NCBI RefSeq assembly: GCF_000330505.1
Contig: NW_004440286.1
Span: forward strand, 1-12,937
DNA from: Entamoeba invadens IP1
Lineage: Eukaryota > Evosea > Mastigamoebida > Endamoebidae
DNA: 12,937 nt
Direction: 5' to 3'
The translations under genes were made by a program, and so were the position numbers. The first letter of the stretch is position 1. Each line of letters begins with the position of its first letter. Below, piece by piece: positions 1 to 9,350 of this stretch. The notes below the pieces were generated by a model. That model did no database searches and was not told where the DNA came from. It saw only the letters and a list, made by a program, of their open reading frames with translations.

Positions 1-998
1 TTAAATCAAGTGGTGTTTAGAATGTTGGGCAAAAAGGGTCTTTCTATAGAATATATAAAAAATGCCAAATTACATCTATGGGTACGGCGACTATTTGGAC
101 TACCTTTTCTACCAAAAGAAGAAATACACGATGCTTTCGAGAAATTATTCATTGAAATGTCAACATCTTTAGAATTTGGTGTACCTTCACATTTATTAGA
201 AAAGTACAAAGAAGTTTTAAATTATTATAAAGATTTTTGGTTGAAAAAAATTGGGAATGAAAAATGGTGTCAATTTTTCACAAAAATAGGACAAATAATT
301 TATGTGAAGCATTTCATCATGCAGTAGGTTTAGAGTTTCAAATTGCTCATCCAAGAATCGTGGTTTTGGTCGACATGTTAAGAAAATTGGATGACATGTG
401 TAGGCAAAGATGGTTAGATATGGCAACTGGAAAACACGAAGTTGCTTATCGACGCGCAATTCAAGAATTAAGCAGAAAATTGAATATTACAATGGAAAGT
501 TATCAAAATGGAAAGTTTGAAAATCAACTGCAATATCTAGACGCAATTGGCAAGTTGTATATTGACTACAATTTTACAACAAAGGCGTCAAGAAGAAATG
601 TATCCATTCATGCAATAAATGCATCACAAAGATTGATAAATGAAATGGATATTATAATGCAAGAACAACAAAATGTTACTTTTGATGAAAATGGGACAAA
701 TTTAAATATATCAACTATCATTGAACCAAGTTATCAAAGTGAAATTGATTTTGAGTCAACAATAAAATCAATACACGAATACAATTCAACATTACAATCA
801 ATTTTTGAAGAAAACAGTGTTATTACATTGGAAAAAACAGAAGGAAAGATGGAAAATGTCCGAAATTGCGCCAAAAGTGGCATTAATACTTCAAAGATAA
901 AATCAAAGAAAACACTAAAAAGGAGAAAAAAATTGACTATATGTCAGAAATTGAACAAAGAAAAAAAACCTCGAAATCACAAGAAAAATATTGATTAA
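1..998 (+). pseudogene. MULE transposase, C-terminal part, frameshifted, cut by window edge
   Basis: This is the C-terminal part of a Mutator-like (MULE) DDE transposase, which would cut and rejoin element ends in the nucleus. It is open from base 1 in frame 1, where the region after the catalytic C..H segment is seen (LHLWVRRLFGLPFLPKEEI), followed by the FWLKKIG motif near 235-255. The family's RTNN-x2-E-x-FH signature appears only in frame 3 (RTNNLCEAFHHAV, 288-326), with the presumed catalytic Glu at 306-308. Joining the two needs one missing base between about 262 and 285, near the A and T runs there. The frame then stays open to TAA at 996-998 and ends in a Lys/Arg-rich tail (KSKKTLKRRKK), probably for nuclear entry or DNA contact. 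The stop overlaps TAATT, which resembles the Entamoeba polyadenylation motif. Both acidic Asp residues lie left of the window. Family assignment is firm; whether the shift is a real mutation or a sequencing error is not. Confidence 0.8.
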
Positions 999-2942
999 TT
1001 CAGTTTTCTATTAAAATAAAAAGCAATTTTAAAAATAAATATTCAATTTGCATAATATAATAATTATGTTTAATATAATACCTTTTTATTATGTTTAAAA
1101 TTTGTTATGAATATATACAAGATATTATATTTATAATCAGAATATTATAACAATTCAAATAATTAGAATGTAAATCATATTTATTTGATAAGATTAACAT
1201 AAATATAAATTCTAAATTGTTTTAAATAATATTATTAAGTATACATTTTGTTTTTAATAACACTTATTAATTATATTTTTTATAATTTCTATTTTTATTC
1301 AAACGTATGTTTGTTTTGTATTTTACAATTTTACAATATTAATAACATTGTTTTCTAATTATAAAATAAAAATAATATTTATAGAAAATATATATTTTAT
1401 TGTTATAAATACAAAATATTTTGAGGGTTTCGACAAATGTCTTAGTTGATAATTGTCAAAGTTGACAAATGTCTTTTTACCTTCCACAACGTCGGAATTT
1501 TATCAATAACCCAATTAATAAACTTTCAAACAAAAACACAACTAAATTAGTTGTTTGTTTTTTGTTGTATATCAAGTAGTCTATGATATCAACATTGACA
1601 ATCGTCTGTTATTTCAGTGTTTTCCTCGACATTTTGACGTGTACAAATATATTCAACATCAATACAAATGTAAACGACAATACACATTTGTTAATAACAT
1701 TAATAATACTGTAATTATACTCATATTTAAAAAAAATACTTAACAATAAACATAAATAACATCCAAGTGATAAATGAAATATCAATTAAATTCTTTTAAA
1801 CAATCTCAAATTATTACTAAAACATACACAATAAAAATATATAAACAATACATGGTTAATTTATAATATTTAATATTTGAATCATTTAAACTGTTGATGG
1901 TTTGAAAAGGCAAACAAAATGAAATGTAGATAAACAACCATATATAACAACACCATCATCCAATTTAAAGAATAAAATTATGATACGTTTATACTTGAAA
2001 TGTGTTTATATGTAGAACTAAACTAAGAATATTTTAATTGATGATTCATGATTAAATAATATAACACTGATTTAAAAAACAATTCATTAGTTGTTATCAT
2101 GTATTTACATATACAAATTAAATAAAAAATACTTATTAAAGTATTGTATAAAACAGAGAGATCATCTTTATAACTTAATTATTATATATAACAATATAGT
2201 ATATTACATATTTTACATACACAGAAAGTCAATAATCCGTTTTTGCAACATATTGTTTTCAAAGTTATAACTAAAATAATATAAAAAAATATAATGCAAA
2301 TTATCACTTTGTATTGAAAAAGTTTTTATATTGTATATAAGCTTTAGTGGTAAACAGTACCTATCATTTTTTTTATTTAATATCTTTTATATATAAAAAC
2401 AAAAAAGCTATAAAGAAGTAGAAAGCGTTTTAAATCTACTTAACTACTATTATTTTGTTGTTTTTCCTCTTTTTATTATTTAATATAAAGTTGTTATTTA
2501 TACGAAATGTATTATTTTTTTGATTTGAGCACAACCAAAATTAAAAGTTTATCTTATGTTTAATTATTTTAAAATATACAGTTTATATATGCTTTATTAA
2601 AAACATTAATTATCATTTAACAGACTGCATTTTCAATTATAAATAAAATATATACAATAATGTCAATACAAATCTAATCGTTATGAAACAGAAATCTATT
2701 TGTTATGAAAAATAAGGAATTGTTGTGAAACTAACTGTGTATATTAAAATATATAAAATTGTTTACCATGAAAGCTGAATATTTTACTTTTAAACTTATC
2801 TATTCAAATGGTAATTTGTATTATATTTGAAATTACAATTATATTAGTCAAAAATAGTTGTTGATAAGAAGAGCAAAAAAAGTAGTAAGAAGTTATTTAT
2901 CTATTTTAAATAAATATAAATACTATAAAATTTATTGTTTTA
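999..2942. other. AT-rich spacer without a credible gene
   Basis: Nearly two kilobases of very AT-rich DNA with stops in every frame. The only reading frame of note (62 codons, 1555-1743) has no recognisable motif and looks like chance. The base composition is a little less extreme at about 1420-1690, where short direct repeats and a small palindrome (CAACTAAATTAGTTG, 1539-1553) occur. This segment may hold the right-hand end of the MULE whose transposase ends at 998, but its partner end is outside the window. I see no tRNA, rRNA or other RNA gene. Confidence 0.6.
1432..1475 (+). repeat. Short direct repeat pair, possible subterminal transposon motif
   Basis: The 12-mer GACAAATGTCTT occurs at 1432-1443 and again at 1464-1475, 32 bp apart, with a related GATAATTGTC between them. 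Each unit is itself nearly palindromic (GACAAATGTC). Clustered short repeats of this kind are common near transposon ends, where transposase binds, and the site lies about 430 bp downstream of the broken MULE transposase. That role is inference. Confidence 0.35.
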
Positions 2943-2946
2943 GACA

Positions 2947-2984
2947 AAACCCGTGCAACTTTTGCAAAAATGGGGTGACTGAGT
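2947..2984 (+). repeat. Left inverted repeat of the 1-kb element
   Basis: This 38-bp segment contains GTGCAACTTTTGCAAAAATG and ends in GTGACTGAGT. It matches the reverse complement of 3935-3972 at 33 of 38 positions by eye, with the GTGCAACTT and GTGACTGAGT blocks conserved. Confidence 0.65.
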
Positions 2985-3934
2985 AAAAAAGAGGGGATCC
3001 TAAAAATAAAACTGTTTTTTTTGATCGTGCAATTCGTTTATTTTTCTTTTTCTTTTTTCTTTTCGTATTATATTTATTTTGTGGATAGTCTCAATAGTTT
3101 TTTTTAGGTATTAATACAATAAAAGTTGGCTTTTAAAAACAACACGAAAAACAAAGTTTATTTATTTTCGAAACAAAAGGTTCAACAAATGAACAAAAAA
3201 ACGATCAATTGCCCTAAAATATTCTTTTTAAAACAAAACCATATTCTATCCACTTTCCCTCCATTTTCATGTTTTTGTAGAATTTCTACCAAAATATTAT
3301 GAGTTTAAACTAAAAAAACTGAATTGTGTTTTTCATTTGGTGCTTGTTTTGATTGAATATTAGATGGGAACATGATTATTCGCAGACGGAAAGGATGTAT
3401 AAGTACAATAAATAGTTAGAACAAAGAATACATGATACACTATAAATTGGACCAAACAAAGAAGGAAATTTAACCACAATAATAGGATGCATAATTATAA
3501 TCGGGGATGTGTTGAAGCAAAAAACTGAAATTAAACAAGACAGCAAATGTTATATTGTATCACAATGGATATGACGTCGGCGTCTTGGTTTTTGTAAAAA
3601 TTAACCAATATGGTTCTGCGAGTATATGATTCAAGAAGTCGAAGAAGATGATGTTGAGGATAAAAGCATGGAAATTAAACTTGAAGAACAAGTTTAATTT
3701 AATGTAATATGAAAAAGTGGTTGAAGAGAAGAAGAAGAGAAATGGATGATGTAACTGTTACGAAGAAGGCATGAGAGAAAAGAAACGATGATTTTTTTGT
3801 GAGGAGACTTATTTCGATATTGTTTGCTTATTGTAAATGAATTGTGTTGTTATTCTACTTCAGGTTTTTATCCTTCTTTTATAATAATTAAAAAATAAAG
3901 AATAACATAATTTCAATATTTTTAGAATTATTTA

Positions 3935-3972
3935 ACTCAGTCACTACATTTTTGAACAAGTTGCACTGGTTT
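3935..3972 (-). repeat. Right inverted repeat of the 1-kb element
   Basis: This is the partner of 2947-2984 in reverse orientation. It begins ACTCAGTCAC and ends AAGTTGCACTGGTTT. The five mismatches between the arms imply an old insertion, in contrast to the identical ends of the MULE at 6113-9350. Confidence 0.65.
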
Positions 3973-4072
3973 CTATTACAACTGTATAATGTATATTTAA
4001 CATTTTTATAGAATTATAAAATATTGCTTGTTAAATAAAGGAATTTTTGATTATATTTTAAAATATATTATT

Positions 4073-4298
4073 GAGTCAGTCAATAAACGTTGTCTGTTCC
4101 CCAAAGGTTGTCTTTTTGACAAAAAAATAATTGATCTTTGTTTAAAAAACGGGAATTGAGTAAAAATGAAAAAATTGGTAAAAATGTTGAAACAAATATT
4201 TTTGGTGTTTTCAAAAAATTTCTCATAATATTATAATCATAATGCTTTAAAAATCGGTAGACAACGTTACAGACCAAACAACGTTTAGCAACCGACTC
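4073..4298. mobile_element. MITE-like inverted-repeat element, copy A
   Basis: A 226-bp segment with ends that pair as inverted repeats: GAGTCAGTC...AAACGTTGTCTG at the left and CAAACAACGTTTAGC...GACTC at the right, about 19 of 24 positions matching. Its interior (CGGGAATTGAGTAAAAATG, then a block ending GGTAAAAATGTTGAAAC) aligns with copies B (4360-4535) and C (8858-9067), so it belongs to a dispersed family and is not a chance palindrome. It has no coding capacity. The 91-codon frame read on the minus strand across it is not a gene. The target duplication cannot be fixed; both sides are T/A-rich. Confidence 0.55.
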
Positions 4299-4359
4299 TA
4301 TCAAGTTTAATTGTGGTTTTAAATATGAAGAATTATGATTGAGTGGATGATTCAATTAA

Positions 4360-4535
4360 AGTCGGTTTTAAAACGTTATTTCAAAACAAAAAAAGCTTTA
4401 TTCATAAGTAAACATCGGGCATAAGGTAAAACATGAAAAAACTTGAAACAATTGGGACAAATTATAAAGAGGGCTTCCCAAAATATTCCAATTTTATTGG
4501 TCCAAAAAATACCAGATAACGTTTAAAAACTGACT
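4360..4535. mobile_element. MITE-like inverted-repeat element, copy B
   Basis: A shorter relative of copy A. The left end AGTCGGTTTTAAAACGTTAT pairs with the right end ATAACGTTTAAAAACTGACT. The interior keeps GGTAAAACATGAAAAAACTT, then GAAAC, and a block TTCCAATTTTATTGGTCC near 4486-4503 that also occurs, slightly changed, in copy C (9018-9034). It ends 100 bp before the kinase start codon, so it could touch upstream promoter elements. That effect is inference. Confidence 0.5.
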
Positions 4536-4593
4536 GTATAATATAATTTAAGGAAATGTGGTAAAGAAATGATAACTAAACCATTTAACTCAT

Positions 4594-4628
4594 TTATTTA
4601 AGAATTTTATCAATATCTCTAAAATACA
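4594..4628 (+). promoter_or_regulatory. Candidate core promoter of the transmembrane kinase gene
   Basis: TTATTTAAG at 4594-4602 resembles the Entamoeba TATA-like element (GTATTTAAA followed by G or C). It lies 34 bp before the ATG at 4636. TAAAATACAA at about 4619-4628 is a weak match to the initiator AAAAATTCA. Together they would give a leader of roughly 10 nt, normal for Entamoeba. In DNA this AT-rich, such matches arise by chance, but the spacing fits. Confidence 0.35.
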
Positions 4629-4635
4629 ATTATAT

Positions 4636-6112
4636 ATGATCAATTTGTTATATGTATTTGTGTTGATCATATTGGCGTTATCAACATGTCCACCAAATAT
4701 TATAGAAGAAACAGAATATGTCTTAACCAAAAATGATACTTGTCAATATTTAGAGTCTATAAAATTTACAACAAGTAAGTTACAAATGACAACTGGCTCG
4801 ACTTTAAAAACAGAAAAAAATTTGGAACTTGTAGGGGCACAAATTACACTTGAATCAAATTGCAATTTAAATGTTTCTGAATTGTTTAAATTGGACTATG
4901 AAAGTACGTGTAATGCGACTGGTAATTCAATTGTAAATACCAATCAATTGGAAATTAGTTAATCAACAATAAATCTTTTTGGAAATTCAGTGCTGAGTTC
5001 GGTTGAAAATGTCATTTTTGATAAGTCTATATTCAATGTTTCTGAAAATGCCCGCCTTTCAGTGGAAGGTAATATAACTTTAAGTGGTGGTACATCTCCA
5101 AATACACTTTCAGGTAAATCAAAACTTTCTTGTTTAAATATGTTTTCCAAGACAGTTGGTAGTCAAATTTCCATCAATGAAAATTCACACATTGAGTTGT
5201 TTGATACTTTCAGCTTTAAAATATCTAAATATTACTGCAAAATATCGAGTTCAACACAACGAATTAATTTTGTATCAAAATCATTTGAATCGACAAGAGA
5301 ATTTGTTGCTGATAATCGAAGTACAATTCAAACAGAAAATCTCATTTTAACTTTGACAAACACATTTAAAGTCTCCACAGATAGAACAATCAAAGATCTT
5401 CCACTCTTTTTCGTATCGAATACAACTACAATAACTGGGTTTGTTGCTTTTCAACATGATGGTGAATTCGACTTTTTGTACACAAACAACACTCTTGACG
5501 CGTCATTATACACAACCCCATTCAAAGTACTTTTAGAAGGTCACCTATTACGGTATGGTACGTCAGATAAGATATATTGTCATGTGAACCACACTGAAGG
5601 CACACGAGATCCATATTACATCGAAAATTATTGCCCACTCACTGATGCATACATCACACCAATTGACACCTTTTATCAAATGAAAGTCAAAGTAGATGCG
5701 CCCAAACAGAATTCAAATGTAAAAAATGCAGAAAACGAAGAAAATGTAATTGTAATTGGAAACCAAAAATACGATTTGTCACTCACTGAATTTATTGAGA
5801 TTGAGATGGTGTCTGACAAACAAGTAAATTTAGATAATTTCACAATAACAAAAAACGTTTTTCTCGTTGCGGCGAATGGGTTTGTATACAACAACATGTT
5901 TTGCAAGTCGGGGCACTTCCAAAACGGCATTTTCATCTGTCAAAATCATTTACAATGTTCTGGGGGTGGTAAAATGGCTGATGGAAGATGTGCAGCATGT
6001 CAAGTCACAAATTGTGTGATGTGTGATGGCAACAAAGGTAATTGCATAAAATGTAAAGAGAAATTGACATACAATACCAATACAAACAAGTGTGAAGAAT
6101 GATTAAGTGCCG
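4636..6112 (+). pseudogene. Transmembrane kinase (TMK) gene, 5' part: signal peptide and ectodomain, broken
   Basis: This encodes the N-terminal ectodomain of a receptor-like kinase of the Entamoeba TMK type. The ATG at 4636 opens a clear signal peptide (MINLLYVFVLIILALSTC). About 300 residues follow with regularly spaced short hydrophobic strands, Asn and Ser (LNVSELFKLD, SIFNVSENARLSVEGNITL), suggesting a beta-helix or beta-rich fold. From about 5950 it enters cysteine repeats (CAACQVTNCVMCDGNKG, then CIKCKEK). Frame 1 is kept throughout, but TAA at 4960-4962 and TGA at 6100-6102 interrupt it. Sequence on both sides of the TAA reads on naturally (LEIS, stop, STINLFGNS), so it is a point change and not an intron; no GTTTGT donor is present. 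The MULE begins 10 bp after the TGA. The continuation lies at 9351. The ligand is unknown. I am sure of the gene type but not of the exact subfamily. Confidence 0.8.
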
Positions 6113-6396
6113 GAATAATGTTGAATTAAATAATCTGCACTCGAATAATGATGTATTGAATGTGTTTCAACAATAGTTCAAAAGCAAATCAACGAAAAAT
6201 CAATTCAATTATTTTCATACAATGTTTTATTTTTAGTTTCTAAAACTTTATAAAATCACTCTAAATCGGTATAAACAGAAAAGTTCAGTAAGTTCCCTTC
6301 ATAAATTATTAATAACACATTCGAAACAATATAACTTTTATTGAAAGATCGAAATGGGGTTATTTTTGTATTTATCAACAAATGATAAACCAAATA
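6113..6396 (+). repeat. Left terminal inverted repeat of the MULE
   Basis: The 284-bp repeat starts GAATAATGTTGAATTAAATA and ends at ACCAAATA. It equals the reverse complement of 9067-9350 at every position I compared. The outermost bases just outside (GCCG before 6113, CGGC after 9349) also look related, with one extra G on the left, so the true end may lie a few bases further out. GAATAATG recurs inside the repeat at 6142-6149, possibly a second transposase contact. Confidence 0.93.
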
Positions 6397-6576
6397 TATA
6401 TAAAATATTATAAATAAATTTCACATTTGATTTGTATCATATTTAGATAAACGCTTATTCTATTTACTTTTAATAACAAATACACCATTATCGAATTAGA
6501 TATAAATAAACATGTTTTATTAATAAAAATCTAACTATAATTAGACACATTTCAAGTATTTTGTTTTACAATTGCA

Positions 6577-6617
6577 ATATAAATATTTTATTATACTTTT
6601 TAAATTCCAAAAATTCG
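6577..6617 (+). promoter_or_regulatory. Candidate core promoter of the MULE transposase
   Basis: AAAAATTCG at 6609-6617 differs from the Entamoeba initiator AAAAATTCA by one base and lies 15 bp before the ATG at 6632. An AT-box (ATATAAATA, about 6577-6585) sits roughly 30 bp upstream of it, the expected spacing. This favours 6632 over an upstream in-frame ATG at 6572, which would add 20 residues of no recognised character. It is inferred from motif and spacing only. Confidence 0.4.
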
Positions 6618-6631
6618 GAAACTATATTCAA

Positions 6632-8394
6632 ATGGAAGAACTTACTCAAACACCGAGCAGAAAAAGATCAAAAGATGGAACGAACCATATACTTCCGACT
6701 GTTAATGGGTACACATTTATACCCCAAGACCGTTCAAGAAAAAATTACAAGTGTCCAAAATGCCAAGTGAAGATAGAAATATTAAAAACAGAAGGTGAAG
6801 GTGAAAAACTAAAGTTTATTGAGTATAAATATATTAATGAAGATTACAAAACTCACCCACACTTGCCTACTGAAAGAGTTGATAACAAAGAAATTAAACA
6901 ATTAGTCAAACAAGGAACCAATGTTTTAATTTCTGCTACTGCCATTTTAGAACAATATCAATCTTTTAACACAAAAGACACCAGAAGAAAAACTACATTA
7001 AGAAGAACTATTAATAAACTTAAAAGTGAAATGATCGATGAAACAATACAAGAGCTGCTTAACAGTGATAAGTATTATATAAGAGACGAAGATAATGTAT
7101 TTTTAATGATATCAAGAGAAAAAATAGATATTTTGAAAAACAAAGCTATTGCTTATTTATGCATGGACAGTACCTTTGGGTCATGTCCATATGATTACGA
7201 ACAACTTTACACGATACACTATATTTTAACAAATGGTCAATGTTTCACCCTTGTACACATTTTGATGGTTCATCGCAGAGAAATCGATAATGTGTTGCTA
7301 TTTGACATAATCAATGTGTTTTTTTGTTAAATGTTGTGGTTGTCCACTTTTCCATAAAGATGTCAGTGTTATGGTTGATTTTGAAACCGCAGCAATTAAC
7401 AGTCTCAGCAAATATGGGTGTATAATTCACGGTTGTTACTTTCATTACACCCAGTGTATCTGGAGAAAAGTAAACAGTATTGGTTTGTCGAGTATGTATC
7501 ATCCCGGTAATCAAATTTGGAATCTGGTTTCCAAACTAAAAATGTTGGCATTTTACAAGCCAAGTGAAATTGAACAACGTTTTGAAAGTATAATTGAATA
7601 CAAAAATTCTTTGGTTTTTGATGTGCAAACAAAAGACAAAGTTGATTACTGGTTGTTTATTTTAGAAACAACTGGATATTAAAATGGCCAATAAACTTGT
7701 GGTGCCAATATAATCAAACTATCAGAACCGACAACTTAAGCGAATCTTATCATTCAGCGTTGGTTAAAAGACTCAACTGCAAAAAACAACTCTCAATTAT
7801 CTTCTTATCAATTTAATAAAATACAAAAACAGTTAAATAATTAAATCAAAACATGTTGATAAAGAAAACAATCATTATTATACAAGACCGACAAAATTTT
7901 TTAATTTGACATTAAATTATTATAGTAAAAATAGATTTATTGAAAACTTCGAAAGGAACATAGTTGAAACAATTGACTCTTTGGGGTGAAACAAATTTTA
8001 TGAAATGAGAGAGGAAATTGACAACTTTGAATTCAAAGATGAGAAAAAAATTAATATACAGAAAGTTGATAAACAATTCATTGGAGAAATACGTGATTTT
8101 AATTGTTTAAATAAAGTACCAAATAACGTGGAAGTTATGGATAATTCGAAAAATAACACAGAAGTTGTTTTGAATAAAAGTGTTGATGAATTGGTCAATA
8201 AAATAACAAAAGAAAATGTACATGTTATTTCAAAACATAGAACGATGATTATTGACAAACAACCAATCGATGCTAAACCATGTGTTAAGGAAAAAACCAC
8301 GTATATACCACCTTCAAAAAGACACATACCGGGTGATGGGAAAAGAAAGAAAAAGAGTTCTAAAAGAAAGAAAGAAGTTAAAAGAAGTAATTAA
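6632..8394 (+). pseudogene. MULE transposase, inactivated by frameshifts and stops
   Basis: This is the remains of a nuclear DDE transposase. The N-terminus has a FLYWCH-like zinc finger (GYTF, CPKC near 6750-6765, HPH near 6854-6862). Catalytic region: first Asp in MDSTF (7166-7168), followed by QLYTIHYIL; second Asp in VMVDFETAA (7377-7379); then the C-x2-H segment HGCYFHYTQC; then Glu in RTDNLSESYHSAL (7742-7744). The parts lie in frames 2, 3, 2 and 1. There is one extra base in the T7 run at 7319-7325, one missing near 7668 and one missing near the A6 run at 7781-7786. Stops follow at 7834 (TAA) and 7987 (TGA). The frame-1 end runs to TAA at 8392 with a basic tail (KRKKKSSKRKK). All three acidic residues survive, so it died by disruption and not by loss of the active site. 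It differs clearly from the transposase at 1-998. Confidence 0.85.
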
Positions 8395-8857
8395 ATATTT
8401 ATTGGATTACTATAACACAATAATATTTGTAAAATCTTATTTTTATAATTAATTAATTTTTCAAAATAATAAAATAAATTTTAAAACATCACACGCTTTT
8501 CAACTGTTAGATTATTATTAATAGCCAATTTATTAAAATCCAATAAATTTTATTTCATTTATATTATTTATTATTTACCATATTTGTATCTGTGTAAAAA
8601 TAAATACAAAAAATAATACAACTTGTTAAAAAAAAGTAGCTTTTATATTGTTTTTTTACCATATAATCAAAAGTATAAGTTATATTTAACTTTTAAGTTG
8701 TATATATTTTATTTTTATCATAAATAATACCATTAAGTTTCCTTCAAATATTTAATTTATTTAAGATTGTTATAAAGTATTGTTTTTTTAATTTTTTTAA
8801 TGATATGAAATACAGTTTGATGAGTAATGAGCAAATTATTGTTACAACATACTAATA
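8395..8857. other. AT-rich 3' region of the MULE
   Basis: This is non-coding, very AT-rich DNA between the transposase stop and the nested MITE-like copy. No open frame, hairpin or repeat stands out. It does not resemble the matching inner segment at the left side of the element (6397-6576), so the element's symmetry ends with the 284-bp repeats. Confidence 0.6.
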
Positions 8858-9067
8858 AGAGTTTGTTGTAAAACGTTGTCCCAATTGCCAAAGTTAATTT
8901 TTTCAATTTATACACAAACATTTGTTTAAAATCACGGGAATCAGGTAAAAATAAAAAAAAACGGTAAAAAACTGAAACGACGATTTTTTTTATATTTTCA
9001 GCATGAACTTAATATTTTCCAATTTTCATTGACCAAAAATCCCAGGACAACTTTTTCGACTAACTCT
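8858..9067. mobile_element. MITE-like inverted-repeat element, copy C, nested in the MULE
   Basis: A 210-bp segment starting AGAGTTTGTTGTAAAACGTT and ending CAACTTTTTCGACTAACTCT; these ends pair as inverted repeats. The interior shares CGGGAATCAGGTAAAAATA and an ACGGTAAAAAACTGAAAC block with copy A, and TTCCAATTTTCATTGACC with copy B. Its right end meets the inner edge of the MULE's right inverted repeat at 9067, and the opposite arm (6397 onwards) has no counterpart. It therefore inserted into the MULE right at or inside the end of the terminal repeat. The flanks are TAA on the left and TAT on the right, so the target duplication is unclear. Confidence 0.55.
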
Positions 9068-9350
9068 ATTTGGTTTATCATTTGTTGATAAATACAAAAA
9101 TAACCCCATTTCGATCTTTCAATAAAAGTTATATTGTTTCGAATGTGTTATTAATAATTTATGAAGGGAACTTACTGAACTTTTCTGTTTATACCGATTT
9201 AGAGTGATTTTATAAAGTTTTAGAAACTAAAAATAAAACATTGTATGAAAATAATTGAATTGATTTTTCGTTGATTTGCTTTTGAACTATTGTTGAAACA
9301 CATTCAATACATCATTATTCGAGTGCAGATTATTTAATTCAACATTATTC
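9067..9350 (-). repeat. Right terminal inverted repeat of the MULE
   Basis: This is the reverse complement of 6113-6396 with no difference seen over 284 bp, ending AATTCAACATTATTC at 9350. The kinase reading frame resumes immediately outside it. The perfect match implies that either insertion or homogenisation of the two ends was recent. Confidence 0.93.

Larger units (their letters stand above)
2943..3973. mobile_element. Probable 1-kb inverted-repeat DNA transposon, decayed
   Basis: A segment of about 1,030 bp is bounded by imperfect 38-bp inverted repeats (2947-2984 and 3935-3972, 33 of 38 matching by eye) and flanked by TA on both sides (2941-2942 and 3974-3975). TA duplications are the mark of Tc1/mariner elements, which are known in Entamoeba, but TA is frequent by chance here. 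The interior at about 3340-3840 is less AT-rich and purine-rich. One reading contains GNLTTIIGCIII (about 3458-3500), faintly like the segment between the first two Asp residues of Tc1/mariner transposases, and an acidic stretch EVEEDDVED near 3637-3665. Stops interrupt every frame, so any transposase is dead. The inverted repeat is direct evidence; the superfamily is a weak inference. Confidence 0.45.
6113..9350 (+). mobile_element. Mutator-like element (MULE) inserted in the kinase gene
   Basis: A 3,238-bp element bounded by inverted repeats of 284 bp (6113-6396 and 9067-9350) that I read as identical base for base. It contains one MULE transposase relic on the plus strand (6632-8394), AT-rich flanks and a nested MITE-like copy (8858-9067). 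Long terminal inverted repeats plus a D-D-E transposase with a zinc finger define Mutator-like elements, which are known in Entamoeba. MULEs usually make 9-11-bp target duplications. None is visible: the left flank ends TTAAGTGCCG and the right flank begins GGCCCGTCCA. Joining the two kinase halves in frame needs removal of a length that leaves remainder 2 on division by 3. The element plus a 10-bp duplication would satisfy this, but no such copy can be seen. Confidence 0.9.

Noticed and set aside
1555..1743. 62-codon plus-strand frame
   Set aside because: No ATG-led motif, domain or promoter; it lies in AT-rich spacer and its length is expected by chance.
2943..3973. Firm Tc1/mariner assignment
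   Set aside because: The D-D-E residues cannot be placed, the TA flanks are cheap in AT-rich DNA, and the GNLTTIIGCIII resemblance is weak; it is kept only as a candidate.
4080..4355. 91-codon minus-strand frame
   Set aside because: It spans MITE-like copy A and the gap after it. Its amino acids follow repeat sequence and no protein family is recognisable.
4950..4992. Intron hiding the TAA at 4960
   Set aside because: A CAG is present at 4988-4990, but there is no GTTTGT donor, the interval would be too short, and the residues after the stop fit the domain in the same frame.
6572..6631. Upstream ATG at 6572 as the transposase start
   Set aside because: It would lie upstream of the initiator-like AAAAATTCG at 6609 and adds 20 residues with no domain character; 6632 fits a short leader.
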